Below, piece by piece: positions 35,145-44,852 of a DNA stretch of 64,000 nucleotides (its first letter is position 1; each line of letters begins with the position of its first letter). Made by a program: the position numbers and the translations under genes. Location of the stretch: contig CBKWJC010000027.1 of assembly GCA_966674685.1 (NCBI GenBank), positions 5,839 through 69,838 on the forward strand, written 5' to 3'. This DNA comes from Thainema sp966674685 (GTDB lineage Bacteria > Cyanobacteriota > Cyanobacteriia > Phormidesmidales > Phormidesmidaceae). Below the pieces are notes generated by a model. It saw nothing but the letters and a program-made list of their open reading frames with translations. It did not search any database and was not told the DNA's origin.

Positions 35145-35432
35145 GGAGTAAAGAGTGAGAGGTGAGGAGCAAAGGGGCTGTAGGGGAGTGTAAAGGCTGT
35201 AGAGGCTGTAGAGTGAGCGGATAGGGTATCGGGTAACAGGATAGATTGGCTTAATCCCATCATCATTCATCCACCCGTCCACCCATCCACCCCCTTCTCA
35301 GCACTCACTCCTCACTTTTCCAAATTTCGCTCTCAGGATGGAGACGAAAAGTAAGGCATCTGTCTTATTCTGTTTGGCCTATAGCCATGTTGATTAATCT
35401 CTATATAGCCTTTCCTAAGCTACTGAGGTACA
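35145..35432. other. Purine-rich minisatellite-like spacer
   Basis: Between the membrane protein gene and the next palindrome the DNA is made of short purine-rich repeats on one side (AGGCTGTAGAGGCTGTAGAG near 35191-35215) and CCACCC-type pyrimidine repeats on the other (35265-35295). No gene is supported; frames crossing it consist of repeat sequence. Confidence 0.5.
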
Positions 35433-35479
35433 AGTTATTTTTTGGAAGCCGCGCGGAGCGCGGCTTCCAAAAAATAACT
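35433..35479. repeat. Perfect 22-bp palindrome, GGA triloop
   Basis: Arms 35433-35454 and 35458-35479 are exact complements around GGA, with a T6 run in the left arm and an A6 run in the right. It stands between the membrane protein gene and the XRE regulator. Confidence 0.85.
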
Positions 35480-35554
35480 CCCCCTTTATTAGCACAAGAA
35501 GCGCTATAACTGTCGTTCTTAAGGCAAGCCGAATATTCTACAGGGTCATCCATT

Positions 35555-35800
35555 ATGCCGTTGGAAATCGCTCATTCCATCCGTCAGCTCCGGCAGCAGC
35601 TTGGTCTATCTCAGGAAAAGTTTGCTGCTCAGCTTGGCGTTTCATTTCGGACTGTCAATCGTTGGGAGAACGGTCATACCGAACCGTCTGCCTTAGCGCT
35701 CAAGCAGCTTGAAATGTTGCTACAGCAAATGAGCCATTCATCGAAAGCGCATGTGCGTCAACAGGGCCAAACTTTACTGACTCAATATTTTCGAAGGTAA
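35555..35800 (+). CDS. XRE family HTH transcriptional regulator
   Basis: This 81-residue protein is a single Cro/CI-type helix-turn-helix domain: IRQLRQQLGLSQEKFAAQLG, then VSFRTVNRWENGHTEPSALA, then LKQLEMLLQQM. It probably binds DNA as a dimer; no sensor domain is present. No toxin gene partner is seen on either side. It starts at the ATG at 35555 with no strong ribosome binding site. Confidence 0.88.
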   Translation: MPLEIAHSIRQLRQQLGLSQEKFAAQLGVSFRTVNRWENGHTEPSALALKQLEMLLQQMSHSSKAHVRQQGQTLLTQYFRR

Positions 35801-35896
35801 CCTCGAAGGATGAGGCTTAATTGTGATACTCAGGCAATGATTATTGTTTATGTAGGTCAGGCTTACATAACTCATGACTCGCACCAAACCCCAGGA

Positions 35897-35935
35897 GGGC
35901 TATTTTGCTGTCGCAATGCGGCGGCAAAATAACCC
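35897..35935. repeat. Long hairpin before the hybrid kinase gene
   Basis: The arms GGGCTATTTTGCTGTCGCA and TGCGGCGGCAAAATAACCC pair at 18 of 19 positions, allowing two G-U pairs, around one base. It could be the terminator-like end of the XRE gene or a regulatory structure in the 253-base gap before the kinase. It lacks a T-run. Confidence 0.6.
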
Positions 35936-36053
35936 TTGACAAGTTTTTGATCGGTAAGTGCAAGTTGATGAGCTAACCAACAATCATGGCTGTTTGCAGA
36001 CATCCTAAGTCGGTAAAAACCAGCGATTGGAAGATGGAGATCGTGTTTAAGAC

Positions 36054-39000
36054 ATGAAGGCAAGGGACGCCAAAGATACCTTTGTGGGTGGCGGCGAGAT
36101 GGGGGAGTTAATGCGATCGCAAGACTGGTCGCAAACGCCTTTTGGCCCAGTTGAGCAGTGGTCACCAAGCCTCAGATCAGCCCTGAGTATTTGCCTCAAC
36201 TCTCGATTTCCCATTGCCATCTACTGGGGAACCGATCGCTTGCTGCTCTACAACGATGCGTGGCGACCCATCGTGGGGAATAAGCATCCGTGGTCACTAG
36301 GGCGACCTGGACAAGAGGTATGGCCTGAAATTTGGGACGACATTGGGCCAGAATTTGAGCAGGTTTTTGCAACGGGCGAAGGAATTTTTCACAGCGATGA
36401 GCTGTTGGCGATGTATCGCTTTGGCTACACGGAGGAGTGTTTCTTCGACTATACGTTCAATCCCATCCAGGGTGAGGGCGGCGGAGTTGAGGGCATTTTT
36501 AATGTGGTGAGTGAGACGACTTACCGGGTTTTAAATGATCGCCGCGCCCGCTTCCTGCGAGAACTCGCCGCCACAACTGGAAATATTAAGACGATTGATG
36601 CAGTTTATACGCAGATAACGAAGGTTCTTCAGGCTAATTCGACTGACATTCCGTTTTCGCTTCTTTATCGCATCGACTCAGAGGAGCAAGTTGCTTACCG
36701 CTGTGGTGATGCGGTGGGCGCTACTCAATCTGCATCATCCAAATTATCCAAATCATCTGCGCTCCTCACCGACTTCATTGCTCCCCAGCGAGTTGATTTA
36801 GCTCCAGCCACCTCGACGGGATGGCCCATTGCGGAGGTGGTTCGCACAGCCCAACCTCAGCGGATTGATAACGTGATAGAGCAGTTTGGCTCGCTGCCGG
36901 GTAGCCCCTGGCCGGAACCACCACGGGAGGCAATGGTGGTTCCGATTATGATCCCTGGGCACATGAAGGTTGCTGGGGTGCTGATTGCTGTGGCTAATCC
37001 TCGTCGGCAGCTAGATGATAACTATTGCGATTTTTTCAGTCAGACTGCCGGACAAATTGCGGCTGCGATCGCAAATGCCCAATCCTATGAAGAGGAACGC
37101 CGCCGAACTGAAGCCTTAGCAGAGCTAGATCGAGCTAAAACGGTATTCTTTAGCAACATCAGCCACGAGTTCCGCACACCGCTGACGCTCATGCTTGGCC
37201 CGGCTGAGGATGCATTACAGACTACTCAAGATCCAGAGCAGCGCGAACGCCTCGAACTCATCCACCGCAATGCATTGCGTCTCCAAAAACTGGTCAATAC
37301 GCTATTAGACTTCTCCCGCATTGAATCCACCCGGATGCAGGCTGTGTATGAACCCACTGATCTAGCCGCACTGACAACCGATCTGGCGGGTGTCTTTCGT
37401 TCCGCAATCGAGCGGGCAGGACTAAACTTTCAGGTCAATTGTCCAACCCTTGCCGAACCCGCCTATATAGACCGGGAAATGTGGGAAAAGATTGTCCTGA
37501 ACCTGCTCTCGAATGCGTTCAAGTTTACGTTTGAGGGAGAGATTCGGGTGAGCTTGTGCGTGGAGGAGTGGGGGCAGGGGAGTAAGGGAGCAGGGGAGCA
37601 AGGGGGAGTGTTCGATCAATCATCTCTCCCTCCCTCTCCACCCCCCTCTCCCCATTTCATCCTCACCGTCCAAGATACAGGCACCGGAATTCCGGCTGAT
37701 GAGCTACCCCGTATCTTCGATCGATTTCATCGGGTAAAGAGAGTAAGAGGCCGCAGTTATGAGAGTTCAGGCATTGGTCTGGCCTTAGTGCAGGAGCTGG
37801 TTCATTTGCATGGCGGCACGATTGAGGTGAGCAGTGTCATCGACCAAGGCACGACGTTTACCGTGGCGATTCCAACCGGATCAGCTCATTTACCGTGCGA
37901 TCGCATCCATGCTGACCGGACGCTGACCTCAACCGCAACGGGAGCCATGCCCTATGTGGAAGAAGCCTTGCGCTGGTTACCAGCAGAGAGGGTAGGAGAG
38001 TGGGAGCAAAGGAGCAGAGGGGCAAGGGAGCAAGGGAGCGAGGGAGCAAGGGAGCAAACCCATCCACCCATCCACTCCCCTACCCATCTACCTAAAATTC
38101 TCCTGGCCGACGACAACACCGATATGCTCGACTACGTGCAGCGCTTGTTGATTCCACAGTATGACGTAGAGGTGGTCAGGGATGGCCGAGCGGCATTAGC
38201 GGCTATTCGGCAGGAGCGGCCCGATCTGGTGCTGAGTGATGTCATGATGCCGGAACTGGATGGCTTTGAGCTGCTGCGGCAGTTACGCGCTGATCCAGCA
38301 ACCCAAGATTTACCTGTTATCCTGCTGTCGGCGCGAGCGGGTGAAGAGTCTCGCCTTGGTTGTTTGGTGGCGGGAGCCGATGATTATCTGGTGAAACCCT
38401 TTTCGGCCCGTGAGCTACTGGCTCGGGTTGAGGCGGTACTAAAACTCATGCAGCTCCGGCAAGAGGCTAGCGCCACTCTGCACCGCAGTGAAGAGCGATC
38501 GCAACTGGCGCTTCAAATTGCTCAACTGGGAACCTGGCGCTATGACCCTGTAACGACGTTGGTTGATTTCGACGAGCGCATGCGGGAAATTTGGGGCGAG
38601 CCAGCGGATGCAGCCCAGTTGACCCTCGCACGGGTCATCGAGCGGATTCATCCAGCGGATCGGGATTGGTTGACGAGTACAGTGAGTGCCGCTGTTGAAC
38701 CCACCTCACCCGGTACCTACAAAATTGACTACCGGATTATTTGGGATGACGGTACGGAGCGCTGGATCGCTGCGAATGGGCAGGCTATCTTCGCGGGGGA
38801 GGGCGACCAACGGCAAGTCGTCGAGTTTTTGGGGACTGCGCTGGATATTACCGATCGCCGCTCGACAGAAGCGGCTTTGCGAGAAAGCGAAGAACTGACG
38901 CAGCGGATTCTTGACAGCAGTAATGACTGCATTAAGGTGCTGACGCTGGAGGGACAAATTCTCTACATGAATCGGGGTGGATTGCTGACGATTGAGGCCA

Positions 39001-41642
39001 ATGATTCCACCGCGATTCTGGGTAGTAACTGGATTGATTTTTGGCAGGATGACGAACGGGAACAGGCCATTGCTGCGATCGCAAATGCCAAAGCAGGCAA
39101 CGTCGGTCGGATGCAGGGCTACTGTCCCACGCTAAACGGTAAACCGAAATGGTGGGATATCGTCGTTACACCCCTGCGCGATGCTACCGAACAGGTAGTC
39201 AAACTGGTTGTGGTTTCCCGCGATATCACCGAGCAGAAGCAAGCAAATGCAGCTCTCCGGGAGAGCGAGGAGCGGTTCCGCTGTATGGCTGATAATGCCC
39301 CCGTGATGGTTTGGGTGTCTGACCCAACTGGCTATTGCACCTACCTAAGCCAAACCTGGTATGACTTTTCCGGTCAAACAGAGGCGACCGGGCTGGGATT
39401 TGGCTGGTTAGATGTGGTGCATCCTGAAGATCAGGCCATCACTCGCACTATTTTTATGGCTGCTAATCAGCGGCAAGAAGCCTTTCAGTTCGAGTATCGG
39501 CTGCGGCGCAAGGATGGGGAATACCGCTGGGCGATTGATGCCGCTAGCCCCTGGTTTGGCGTAGATGGTCAGTTCAAGGGCTACATTGGCTCGGTGATGG
39601 ATATTAGCGATCGCAAACGAGCCGAGGAAACCCTGCGGCAGCGCGAAACCGAACTGCGCTTAGTGACCAACTCCGTACCCGCCCTGATCTCATTTATTGA
39701 TGCCGATCAGCGCTACCGCTTCACCAATCAAGGATATGAGGAATGGTTCGCCCGCCCAGCCGTAGGAGATATCTACGGGAAGCATATCCAGGAAGTCGTG
39801 GGTGAAGCGACCTATGCCGAAATTCGGCCCTATGTGGAACAGGTCCTGGCCGGAGAGCAAGTTACATTTGAACGACAAGTCCTCTATAAAGACGGTGTTA
39901 TTCGCCACGTCAGCGCCACCTACGTACCGCGCTTTAATAGCCAGGGAGCCGTTGAAGGATTTGTCGCGCTGGTCAATGACATCAGCGACATCAAACAGGC
40001 CGAAGCTGCTCTGCGACAAAGCGAAGAGCGCTATCGCTATCTGGCTGAATCGATTCCGCAACTGGTGTGGACAGCCGACGCAGGCGGCAGGCTCTTGGAT
40101 GTCAATCAGCGCTGGACGGAGTTCACGGGACTGTCCCTCGAACAGGCCCAAATCGGCGGTTGGCAAGCCGTTGTTCATCCCGAGGATATCCCTACTCTCA
40201 ACCAAAAGTGGACAATGGCGCAGCAAGCGGGCGCTAACTATCAGGCCGAGGGGCGTATGCGTCAAATCGGCGGTAGCTATCGCTGGCATCTCCATCAGGC
40301 CGTCCCGCTCAAGAATAAGCAGGGTCGAGTGATCAAATGGTTTGGCACAGCCACCGACATCGAAGAACAAAAGCAGCTAGAACAGCAGCGCAGCCAACTA
40401 CTAGAGCGAGAACAAGCCGCCCGAGAAGCGGCTGAAGCTGCCAACCGCACCAAAGATGAATTTTTAGCGGTGGTCTCCCACGAGTTGCGATCGCCGCTCA
40501 ACCCGATTTTGGGCTGGTCAACTCTGCTCAAAAACGGCGTTTTGGATGAGGCCAAGACCCAAAAAGCGCTAGCTGTGATTGAGCGCAATGCCAAACTGCA
40601 AACCGAACTGATTGACGACCTGCTCGATGTTTCTCGCATGCTGCGGGGCAAGCTGGATATCACAGTTCGTCCAGTTAATTTAGCTGCCACTATTCAAGCC
40701 GCCACTGAAACTGTCCGCCTCGCAGCAGAAGCCAAATCGATCCAGATTCACCTCAATCTGGATCGCAACGTGGGGCTGGTAGCGGGTGATGTTACGCGCC
40801 TACAGCAAATTGTCTGGAATCTTCTTGCCAATGCCGTCAAGTTTACGCCGAATGGAGGCCGAGTGGAGGTGAGGTTAGAGCAGGTTAGTGGGGAGAGGCG
40901 AGGGAGCAAGGGGGCAAGGGGGCAAGAGAATGCTGCTCCCCCTCTCTCCTTCTCCCCCTCTCCCCCTCCTACCTATGCTCAAATCACCGTCAGCGATACC
41001 GGGAAAGGGATTACACCGGAATTTCTGCCCCATGTGTTTGACTATTTCCGGCAGGCCGATAGTGCGACGACGCGGCAGTTCGGTGGTCTAGGGTTGGGGC
41101 TGGCAATTGTGCGTCATCTGGTGGAGCTACACGGTGGCACAATTCAGGCTGAGAGTTTGGGTGAAGACATGGGTGCAACGTTTGTCGTGACCTTGCCAAC
41201 TCTATCGGCTCAACAAACTGCCAAACAAGCGGCTCGACGGAAAAAGCCAGCTCTTAATTTACAGGATGTCTGTGTTTTAGTGGTTGATGATGAGCCGGAT
41301 ACCCGAGATATTACGGCTGTTATCTTGAAGCAGGCTGGCGCTAGTGTGGCTTTGGCTGGTTCTGCTGCAGAAGCGCTGAGAGCTTTACAGCACGCTCAAC
41401 CCCAAGTGTTGGTTAGCGACATTGGAATGCCGGATATTGATGGCTATACGCTGATGCGGCAAATCCGAATTCTATCACCTGAGCAAGGTGGTCAGATTCC
41501 AGCCATTGCCTTGACCGCTTATGCTTCAGAGCTTGACTATGGCCGGGTCATGGCCGCTGGTTTTCATAAGCATGTGCCCAAGCCTGTCGAACCTGATGTG
41601 TTGATTGAGGCAGTGGCAAGTTTAGTCAGAGGGAAGGTTTGA
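36054..41642 (+). CDS. Double hybrid sensor histidine kinase with multiple PAS domains
   Basis: This 1862-residue protein holds two complete kinase modules. In order: a PAS-like domain (FGPVEQWSPSLRSAL) at about 20-160; a GAF domain at about 165-345; HisKA with SHEFRTPL near 371 and an ATPase domain with DTGTGIP; receiver 1 from about 682 (LLADDNTD; phospho-Asp in LVLSDVMMPELDG); about five PAS/PAC units at 805-1455; a second HisKA with SHELRSPL near 1475; a second ATPase domain with DTGKGI; and receiver 2 from about 1740 (VLVVDDEPDTRD; VSDIGMPDIDG). No membrane helix is seen, so it is probably a cytoplasmic phosphorelay sensor. Three low-complexity insertions are carried in frame. No output regulator gene is adjacent. 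Confidence 0.9.
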   Translation: MKARDAKDTFVGGGEMGELMRSQDWSQTPFGPVEQWSPSLRSALSICLNSRFPIAIYWGTDRLLLYNDAWRPIVGNKHPWSLGRPGQEVWPEIWDDIGPEFEQVFATGEGIFHSDELLAMYRFGYTEECFFDYTFNPIQGEGGGVEGIFNVVSETTYRVLNDRRARFLRELAATTGNIKTIDAVYTQITKVLQANSTDIPFSLLYRIDSEEQVAYRCGDAVGATQSASSKLSKSSALLTDFIAPQRVDLAPATSTGWPIAEVVRTAQPQRIDNVIEQFGSLPGSPWPEPPREAMVVPIMIPGHMKVAGVLIAVANPRRQLDDNYCDFFSQTAGQIAAAIANAQSYEEERRRTEALAELDRAKTVFFSNISHEFRTPLTLMLGPAEDALQTTQDPEQRERLELIHRNALRLQKLVNTLLDFSRIESTRMQAVYEPTDLAALTTDLAGVFRSAIERAGLNFQVNCPTLAEPAYIDREMWEKIVLNLLSNAFKFTFEGEIRVSLCVEEWGQGSKGAGEQGGVFDQSSLPPSPPPSPHFILTVQDTGTGIPADELPRIFDRFHRVKRVRGRSYESSGIGLALVQELVHLHGGTIEVSSVIDQGTTFTVAIPTGSAHLPCDRIHADRTLTSTATGAMPYVEEALRWLPAERVGEWEQRSRGAREQGSEGAREQTHPPIHSPTHLPKILLADDNTDMLDYVQRLLIPQYDVEVVRDGRAALAAIRQERPDLVLSDVMMPELDGFELLRQLRADPATQDLPVILLSARAGEESRLGCLVAGADDYLVKPFSARELLARVEAVLKLMQLRQEASATLHRSEERSQLALQIAQLGTWRYDPVTTLVDFDERMREIWGEPADAAQLTLARVIERIHPADRDWLTSTVSAAVEPTSPGTYKIDYRIIWDDGTERWIAANGQAIFAGEGDQRQVVEFLGTALDITDRRSTEAALRESEELTQRILDSSNDCIKVLTLEGQILYMNRGGLLTIEANDSTAILGSNWIDFWQDDEREQAIAAIANAKAGNVGRMQGYCPTLNGKPKWWDIVVTPLRDATEQVVKLVVVSRDITEQKQANAALRESEERFRCMADNAPVMVWVSDPTGYCTYLSQTWYDFSGQTEATGLGFGWLDVVHPEDQAITRTIFMAANQRQEAFQFEYRLRRKDGEYRWAIDAASPWFGVDGQFKGYIGSVMDISDRKRAEETLRQRETELRLVTNSVPALISFIDADQRYRFTNQGYEEWFARPAVGDIYGKHIQEVVGEATYAEIRPYVEQVLAGEQVTFERQVLYKDGVIRHVSATYVPRFNSQGAVEGFVALVNDISDIKQAEAALRQSEERYRYLAESIPQLVWTADAGGRLLDVNQRWTEFTGLSLEQAQIGGWQAVVHPEDIPTLNQKWTMAQQAGANYQAEGRMRQIGGSYRWHLHQAVPLKNKQGRVIKWFGTATDIEEQKQLEQQRSQLLEREQAAREAAEAANRTKDEFLAVVSHELRSPLNPILGWSTLLKNGVLDEAKTQKALAVIERNAKLQTELIDDLLDVSRMLRGKLDITVRPVNLAATIQAATETVRLAAEAKSIQIHLNLDRNVGLVAGDVTRLQQIVWNLLANAVKFTPNGGRVEVRLEQVSGERRGSKGARGQENAAPPLSFSPSPPPTYAQITVSDTGKGITPEFLPHVFDYFRQADSATTRQFGGLGLGLAIVRHLVELHGGTIQAESLGEDMGATFVVTLPTLSAQQTAKQAARRKKPALNLQDVCVLVVDDEPDTRDITAVILKQAGASVALAGSAAEALRALQHAQPQVLVSDIGMPDIDGYTLMRQIRILSPEQGGQIPAIALTAYASELDYGRVMAAGFHKHVPKPVEPDVLIEAVASLVRGKV
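37561..37655 (+). repeat. In-frame purine/pyrimidine repeat in kinase ATPase domain 1
   Basis: A purine-rich stretch (GGGGCAGGGGAGTAAGGGAG type) is followed by its rough complement (CTCCCTCCCTCTCC type), adding about 30 residues (GSKGAGEQGG then PPSPPPSPH) between two core strands of the first ATPase domain, just before VQDTGTGIP. The reading frame is kept. Confidence 0.8.
37985..38095 (+). repeat. In-frame repeat between ATPase domain 1 and receiver 1
   Basis: Repeats of GGAGCAAAGGGGCAAG type and then CCATCCACCC type add about 35 residues (EQRSRGAREQGSEGAREQ, then HPPIHSPTHLP) to the linker just before ILLADDNTD. The frame is kept. Confidence 0.8.
40885..40975 (+). repeat. In-frame purine/pyrimidine repeat in kinase ATPase domain 2
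   Basis: GGGGGAGAGGCGAGGGAGCAA-type DNA followed by CCCCCTCTCTCCTTCTCC-type DNA adds about 30 residues (GERRGSKGARGQ, then PPLSFSPSPPP) at the same structural place as in ATPase domain 1, just before VSDTGKGI. Confidence 0.8.
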
Positions 41643-41693
41643 CTGTAGGCAGCTAACTTTTATAGCGGGGGGAGAGTTCGAGAGGGGACGGTG

Positions 41694-43067
41694 TTATAGG
41701 ACTTGATTAGCTCGGATACAGTTGGCGTACCAGTCGAAGCTGGCTTTGGGAATGCGTTGCTGGGTGGCGTAGTCTACGTAGGTAATGCCGAATCGACGGT
41801 CGTAGCCATAAGCCCATTCGAAGTTGTCCAGCAGACTCCAGACAAAATAACCCATCAACGGATAGCCTTCACTCACCGCGCGATGGGCATTTTTTAGCAT
41901 TTGCCTTAGATAGAAAATGCGATCGCAATCTAGCACCTCGCCCTGTTCGGTCACCTGATCTTCAACTGCACAGCCATTTTCGCTGATAAACACAGATAAC
42001 TCAGGCCGATCCAGCGTGTCGCTAATGTGGCGCACACCCCAGTACAGCGCTTCAGGAATCACATGCAGCCAGGGCATATTTAATCGGGGATAGCTTGTGG
42101 GAAACGGCAGTACTTCATAGCCCAATTTGTTATCGGCAGCTCGCACGTATAAACCGCTATACACATTGAAGCCAAAGGCATCCAGCGGCTGATGGATCGT
42201 CTCTAAATCACCTGGCTGGATATCCGGCATCTGATCGCCAAGTTTGTCATAGAGCGCGTCGCTGTAGCGCCCCGTCAACGCCGGATAGAGAATGCCGCCG
42301 TTGGTGCCAACGCGACCCATTGCGTTTTGAGCAGCGGCAATATGCTCATCGGTTTCCGCGATCGGAACCGTTGCCAGAAAGTTGTCTACTAGCGCCACTG
42401 AGCAGGGCTGCGGCGTGTGGGCGCGAATCGCCTGACAGGCTAAACCGTGAGCCAGCAGCGCATGATGGGAGGTCTGCCAAACGTCCTTCTTGGACTGCAC
42501 CACCGTCCCCGGCGCATGGGGCGGCACCTGATTGATCCCGTATCCCAAATGAGTAAAACAAAAGATTTCATTAATGGTCATCCAGTGCCGCACCCGATCG
42601 CCCAGTCGCTGCACCACGATGCTGGCATAGTCAGCAAAATCCTTGGCCATCTCCCGACTGCGCCAGGAGCCATAGCGGTCTTCCAGAGCCTGCGGGCTGT
42701 CCCAGTGAAACAGGGTGACGTGCGGCGTGATGCCATTTTCCAGCAGCGCATCGACTAGCTGGCAGTAAAAGTCTAACCCTACCTGATTTACATTGCCCCG
42801 CCCCTCCGGCACTACGCGCGGCCAGGCAATGCTGAAGCGGTAGTGCTGAATTCCCAGCTTCACCATCAGCGCAATATCGTCTCGATAGCGATGGTAGTGA
42901 TCACATGCGATCGCACCTGTATCTCCGTTCAAAACTCGTCCTGGCGTAGCGCTAAACGTATCCCAGACGCTGTCTTGACGGCCATTGGCCTGTGTCGCTC
43001 CCTCGATTTGATAAGCGGCGGTTGCGGCTCCCCACTGAAAACCGGATGGAAATGAATAGCTGGTCAT
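41694..43067 (-). CDS. GH1 family beta-glucosidase
   Basis: From the ATG at 43067 the protein has 457 residues and starts SYSFPSGFQWGAATAAYQIEG, the standard GH1 opening. The acid/base glutamate is in TMNEIF (near 166) and the nucleophile in VFISENG (near 362); the final motif WSLLDNFEWAYGYDRRFGI is also present. It hydrolyses beta-glucosides or related beta-glycosides in the cytoplasm; the exact substrate cannot be read. A longer frame to 43151 adds 28 residues not found in the family. It is convergent with the histidine kinase, with about 50 bases between, and divergent from the Psb32 gene. Confidence 0.93.
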   Translation of the reverse strand: MTSYSFPSGFQWGAATAAYQIEGATQANGRQDSVWDTFSATPGRVLNGDTGAIACDHYHRYRDDIALMVKLGIQHYRFSIAWPRVVPEGRGNVNQVGLDFYCQLVDALLENGITPHVTLFHWDSPQALEDRYGSWRSREMAKDFADYASIVVQRLGDRVRHWMTINEIFCFTHLGYGINQVPPHAPGTVVQSKKDVWQTSHHALLAHGLACQAIRAHTPQPCSVALVDNFLATVPIAETDEHIAAAQNAMGRVGTNGGILYPALTGRYSDALYDKLGDQMPDIQPGDLETIHQPLDAFGFNVYSGLYVRAADNKLGYEVLPFPTSYPRLNMPWLHVIPEALYWGVRHISDTLDRPELSVFISENGCAVEDQVTEQGEVLDCDRIFYLRQMLKNAHRAVSEGYPLMGYFVWSLLDNFEWAYGYDRRFGITYVDYATQQRIPKASFDWYANCIRANQVL

Positions 43068-43212
43068 GAGCCAAAACTCTCTAAACGGCCTTGAAGCAGT
43101 ACCCCATGAGTATCGATTGCAGCGGTCGGCATTTTCTGGGGTCGGCTTCAAACTGTATTAAGCAATCTTATCTTGTATATTATTTGGAAGAACGATTGCT
43201 CAACAGGACACA

Positions 43213-43929
43213 ATGCTAAAGCTTCTCACAACCACGGCTCGGTGGCGCTCACGCCTAACCCGTCTGATTGGCCTAGTTGGCCTTGCTATATTGACCTTAC
43301 AGCTTTGGGCAACGCCAGCCTGGGCAACGGGAGTCGCCGACATTCCCAACGTTTCAGCCGGACAGCCAACGTGGATAGTTGACCAGGCAAATCTGTTTAG
43401 TCGGATTAATGAAACAAAGATTAGCGATCGGCTAAGCGAGCTGGCTGCACAAACCGGAAAAGAAGTCCGGATTGTCACGATCCATCGGCTAGACTATGGC
43501 GAAACAGCTGAAAGTCTAACCAATAAGCTATTTGACGCTTGGTTTCCAACCCTGTCTGAGCGCTCCAATCAAGTCGTTCTGTTTATCGACGATGTGACCA
43601 ACGGCGTGGCGATTCGCACGGGCGAGAGCGTGAAGTCCCTCATGTCCGACGACATTGCTGAGAGCGTCGCTCAGGAAACGGTGATGGTGCCCCTGCGGGA
43701 TGGTAATCGCTATAACCAAGCGTTTCTGGATGCTACAGAGCGAATGGTTGCCGTTCTGTCTGGCCAAGCCGATCCAGGCCCACCGATTGTCGAAGATAAT
43801 ATCAATGTCGAAGGCACGTTTACACGGGCGGAAGACACAGACGACTACACAGCGACGATTGTTGTCGTGGTGCTACTAATCGCTGCAACCGTGATTCCGA
43901 TGGTGACTTACTACTGGTATGTTCGATAG
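43213..43929 (+). CDS. psb32: TPM domain protein, Psb32/TLP18.3 homologue
   Basis: This 238-residue protein has an N-terminal signal peptide (LIGLVGLAILTLQLWATPAWA, cleavage likely after AWA near residue 38), one lumenal TPM domain (WIVDQANLFSRINETKISDRL; VRIVTIHRLDYGETAESLTNKLF; NQVVLFIDDVTNGVAIRTG) and a C-terminal membrane helix (ATIVVVVLLIAATVIPMVTYY). This layout is that of Psb32, which protects photosystem II and speeds its repair under light stress. It should be anchored in the thylakoid membrane with the domain in the lumen. The gene is single. Confidence 0.88.
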   Translation: MLKLLTTTARWRSRLTRLIGLVGLAILTLQLWATPAWATGVADIPNVSAGQPTWIVDQANLFSRINETKISDRLSELAAQTGKEVRIVTIHRLDYGETAESLTNKLFDAWFPTLSERSNQVVLFIDDVTNGVAIRTGESVKSLMSDDIAESVAQETVMVPLRDGNRYNQAFLDATERMVAVLSGQADPGPPIVEDNINVEGTFTRAEDTDDYTATIVVVVLLIAATVIPMVTYYWYVR

Positions 43930-44326
43930 CTTGGCGATGGTTAGTGCTGAAGACTGAGTGCTGAAGACTGAGTGCTGAGTGAGTCTTTGTAGCTGTTACA
44001 GTCATCTACAGGCAAATTTCTCAAAAAATTGATGCCGAAATAATTCGCTCTTTAGAGGGATAGGCCCCCAAATGCCTGTCCTTTTTTTATGACTTTTATC
44101 GTGTGTGTTCACTTCAATTGGGGGATGAAAAATCAGTTGAGATTTGCCATTGTTGAGTGAATATATGTAGCGTTTTCAGTGCTCGAATAGAGTGAGGCGA
44201 GGGAGTTGAGGAGTGAGGCAAAAATGGCTGTAGAGGTCTGTAAAGGGCTGTAAAGACTCAGCGCTATATGCCTCCATATTCCTCCATAGCAGCTATTGAA
44301 GGTCGTTAAGAACCGAGAATCAAATT
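43930..44326. other. Intergenic spacer with short tandem repeats
   Basis: GTGCTGAAGACTGA is repeated nearly three times (43942-43980) right after the psb32 gene, and GGCTGTAAAG-type units occur near 44225-44255. No gene is supported. The pattern matches the purine-rich minisatellite DNA elsewhere in this window. Confidence 0.5.
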
Positions 44327-44852
44327 ATGAGTTTTAAACGTATTTTAGTTGCCCTTGATCGGCATAGTTCTCTAGCAGAAAATGTTCTGAATCAGGCTGC
44401 TGATTTAGCTCAGGCTCAGTCAGCTCAGGTGTTGATGATGCATTGTTTGGATGCAGCTCGCTTGAGTGCGCTGGATCCCTTGCCGATGTATGCGCCATCG
44501 GGGATTCCAATTAGCCCAATTCACCCAGTTGTGGGGATGGAGATGCAGCCTGTCGCGGCTGCTCAACCGCAGGATTCAAAACAGGTTTCCAAACAGCAGC
44601 AGGAGTTTGAAGCTATTGATCAGTGGCTGAGCCAGCGTCAGACTCTACTCTGCGATCGCGGTATTCAGGCTGAAGTCGAACGCTGTTTCGGGCAGCCTAG
44701 CCATGAGATCTGCGATTTGGCAAAGCGCTGGAATGCAGAACCTAATTGTCATCGGGCGTCGCGGCCACAGCGGTTTAACCGAAGCGCTGATGGGCAGCGT
44801 GAGCAATCATGTTATGCATCATGCGCCCTGTGCGGTTTTGTTCGTTCAGTGA
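44327..44852 (+). pseudogene. Universal stress protein, frameshifted near its end
   Basis: The first 137 residues match the UspA family (FKRILVALDRHSSLAENVLNQA; VLMMHCLDA; LCDRGIQAEVERCFGQPSHE). At about 44737-44741 an extra A (GCAGAACCTAATT where GCAGACCTAATT is expected) shifts the frame. In the next frame the family's ATP-binding end continues perfectly: LIVIGRRGHSGLTEALMGS, then VSNHVMHHAPCAVLFVQ and a stop at 44850-44852. The shifted frame instead runs to 44872 with an unrelated tail. Either the gene is recently broken or the base is a sequencing error. The product without its GxxG-9x-GS loop would not bind ATP normally. Confidence 0.85.

Noticed and set aside
35872..36168. 98-residue minus-strand frame across the start of the hybrid kinase gene
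   Set aside because: It covers a hairpin and the conserved PAS start of the kinase on the other strand, without a ribosome binding site.
37561..38095. Possible CRISPR-like or G-quadruplex array from GGGGAG repeats
   Set aside because: There are no regular repeat-spacer units; the tracts are in frame inside a kinase gene and read as low-complexity linkers.
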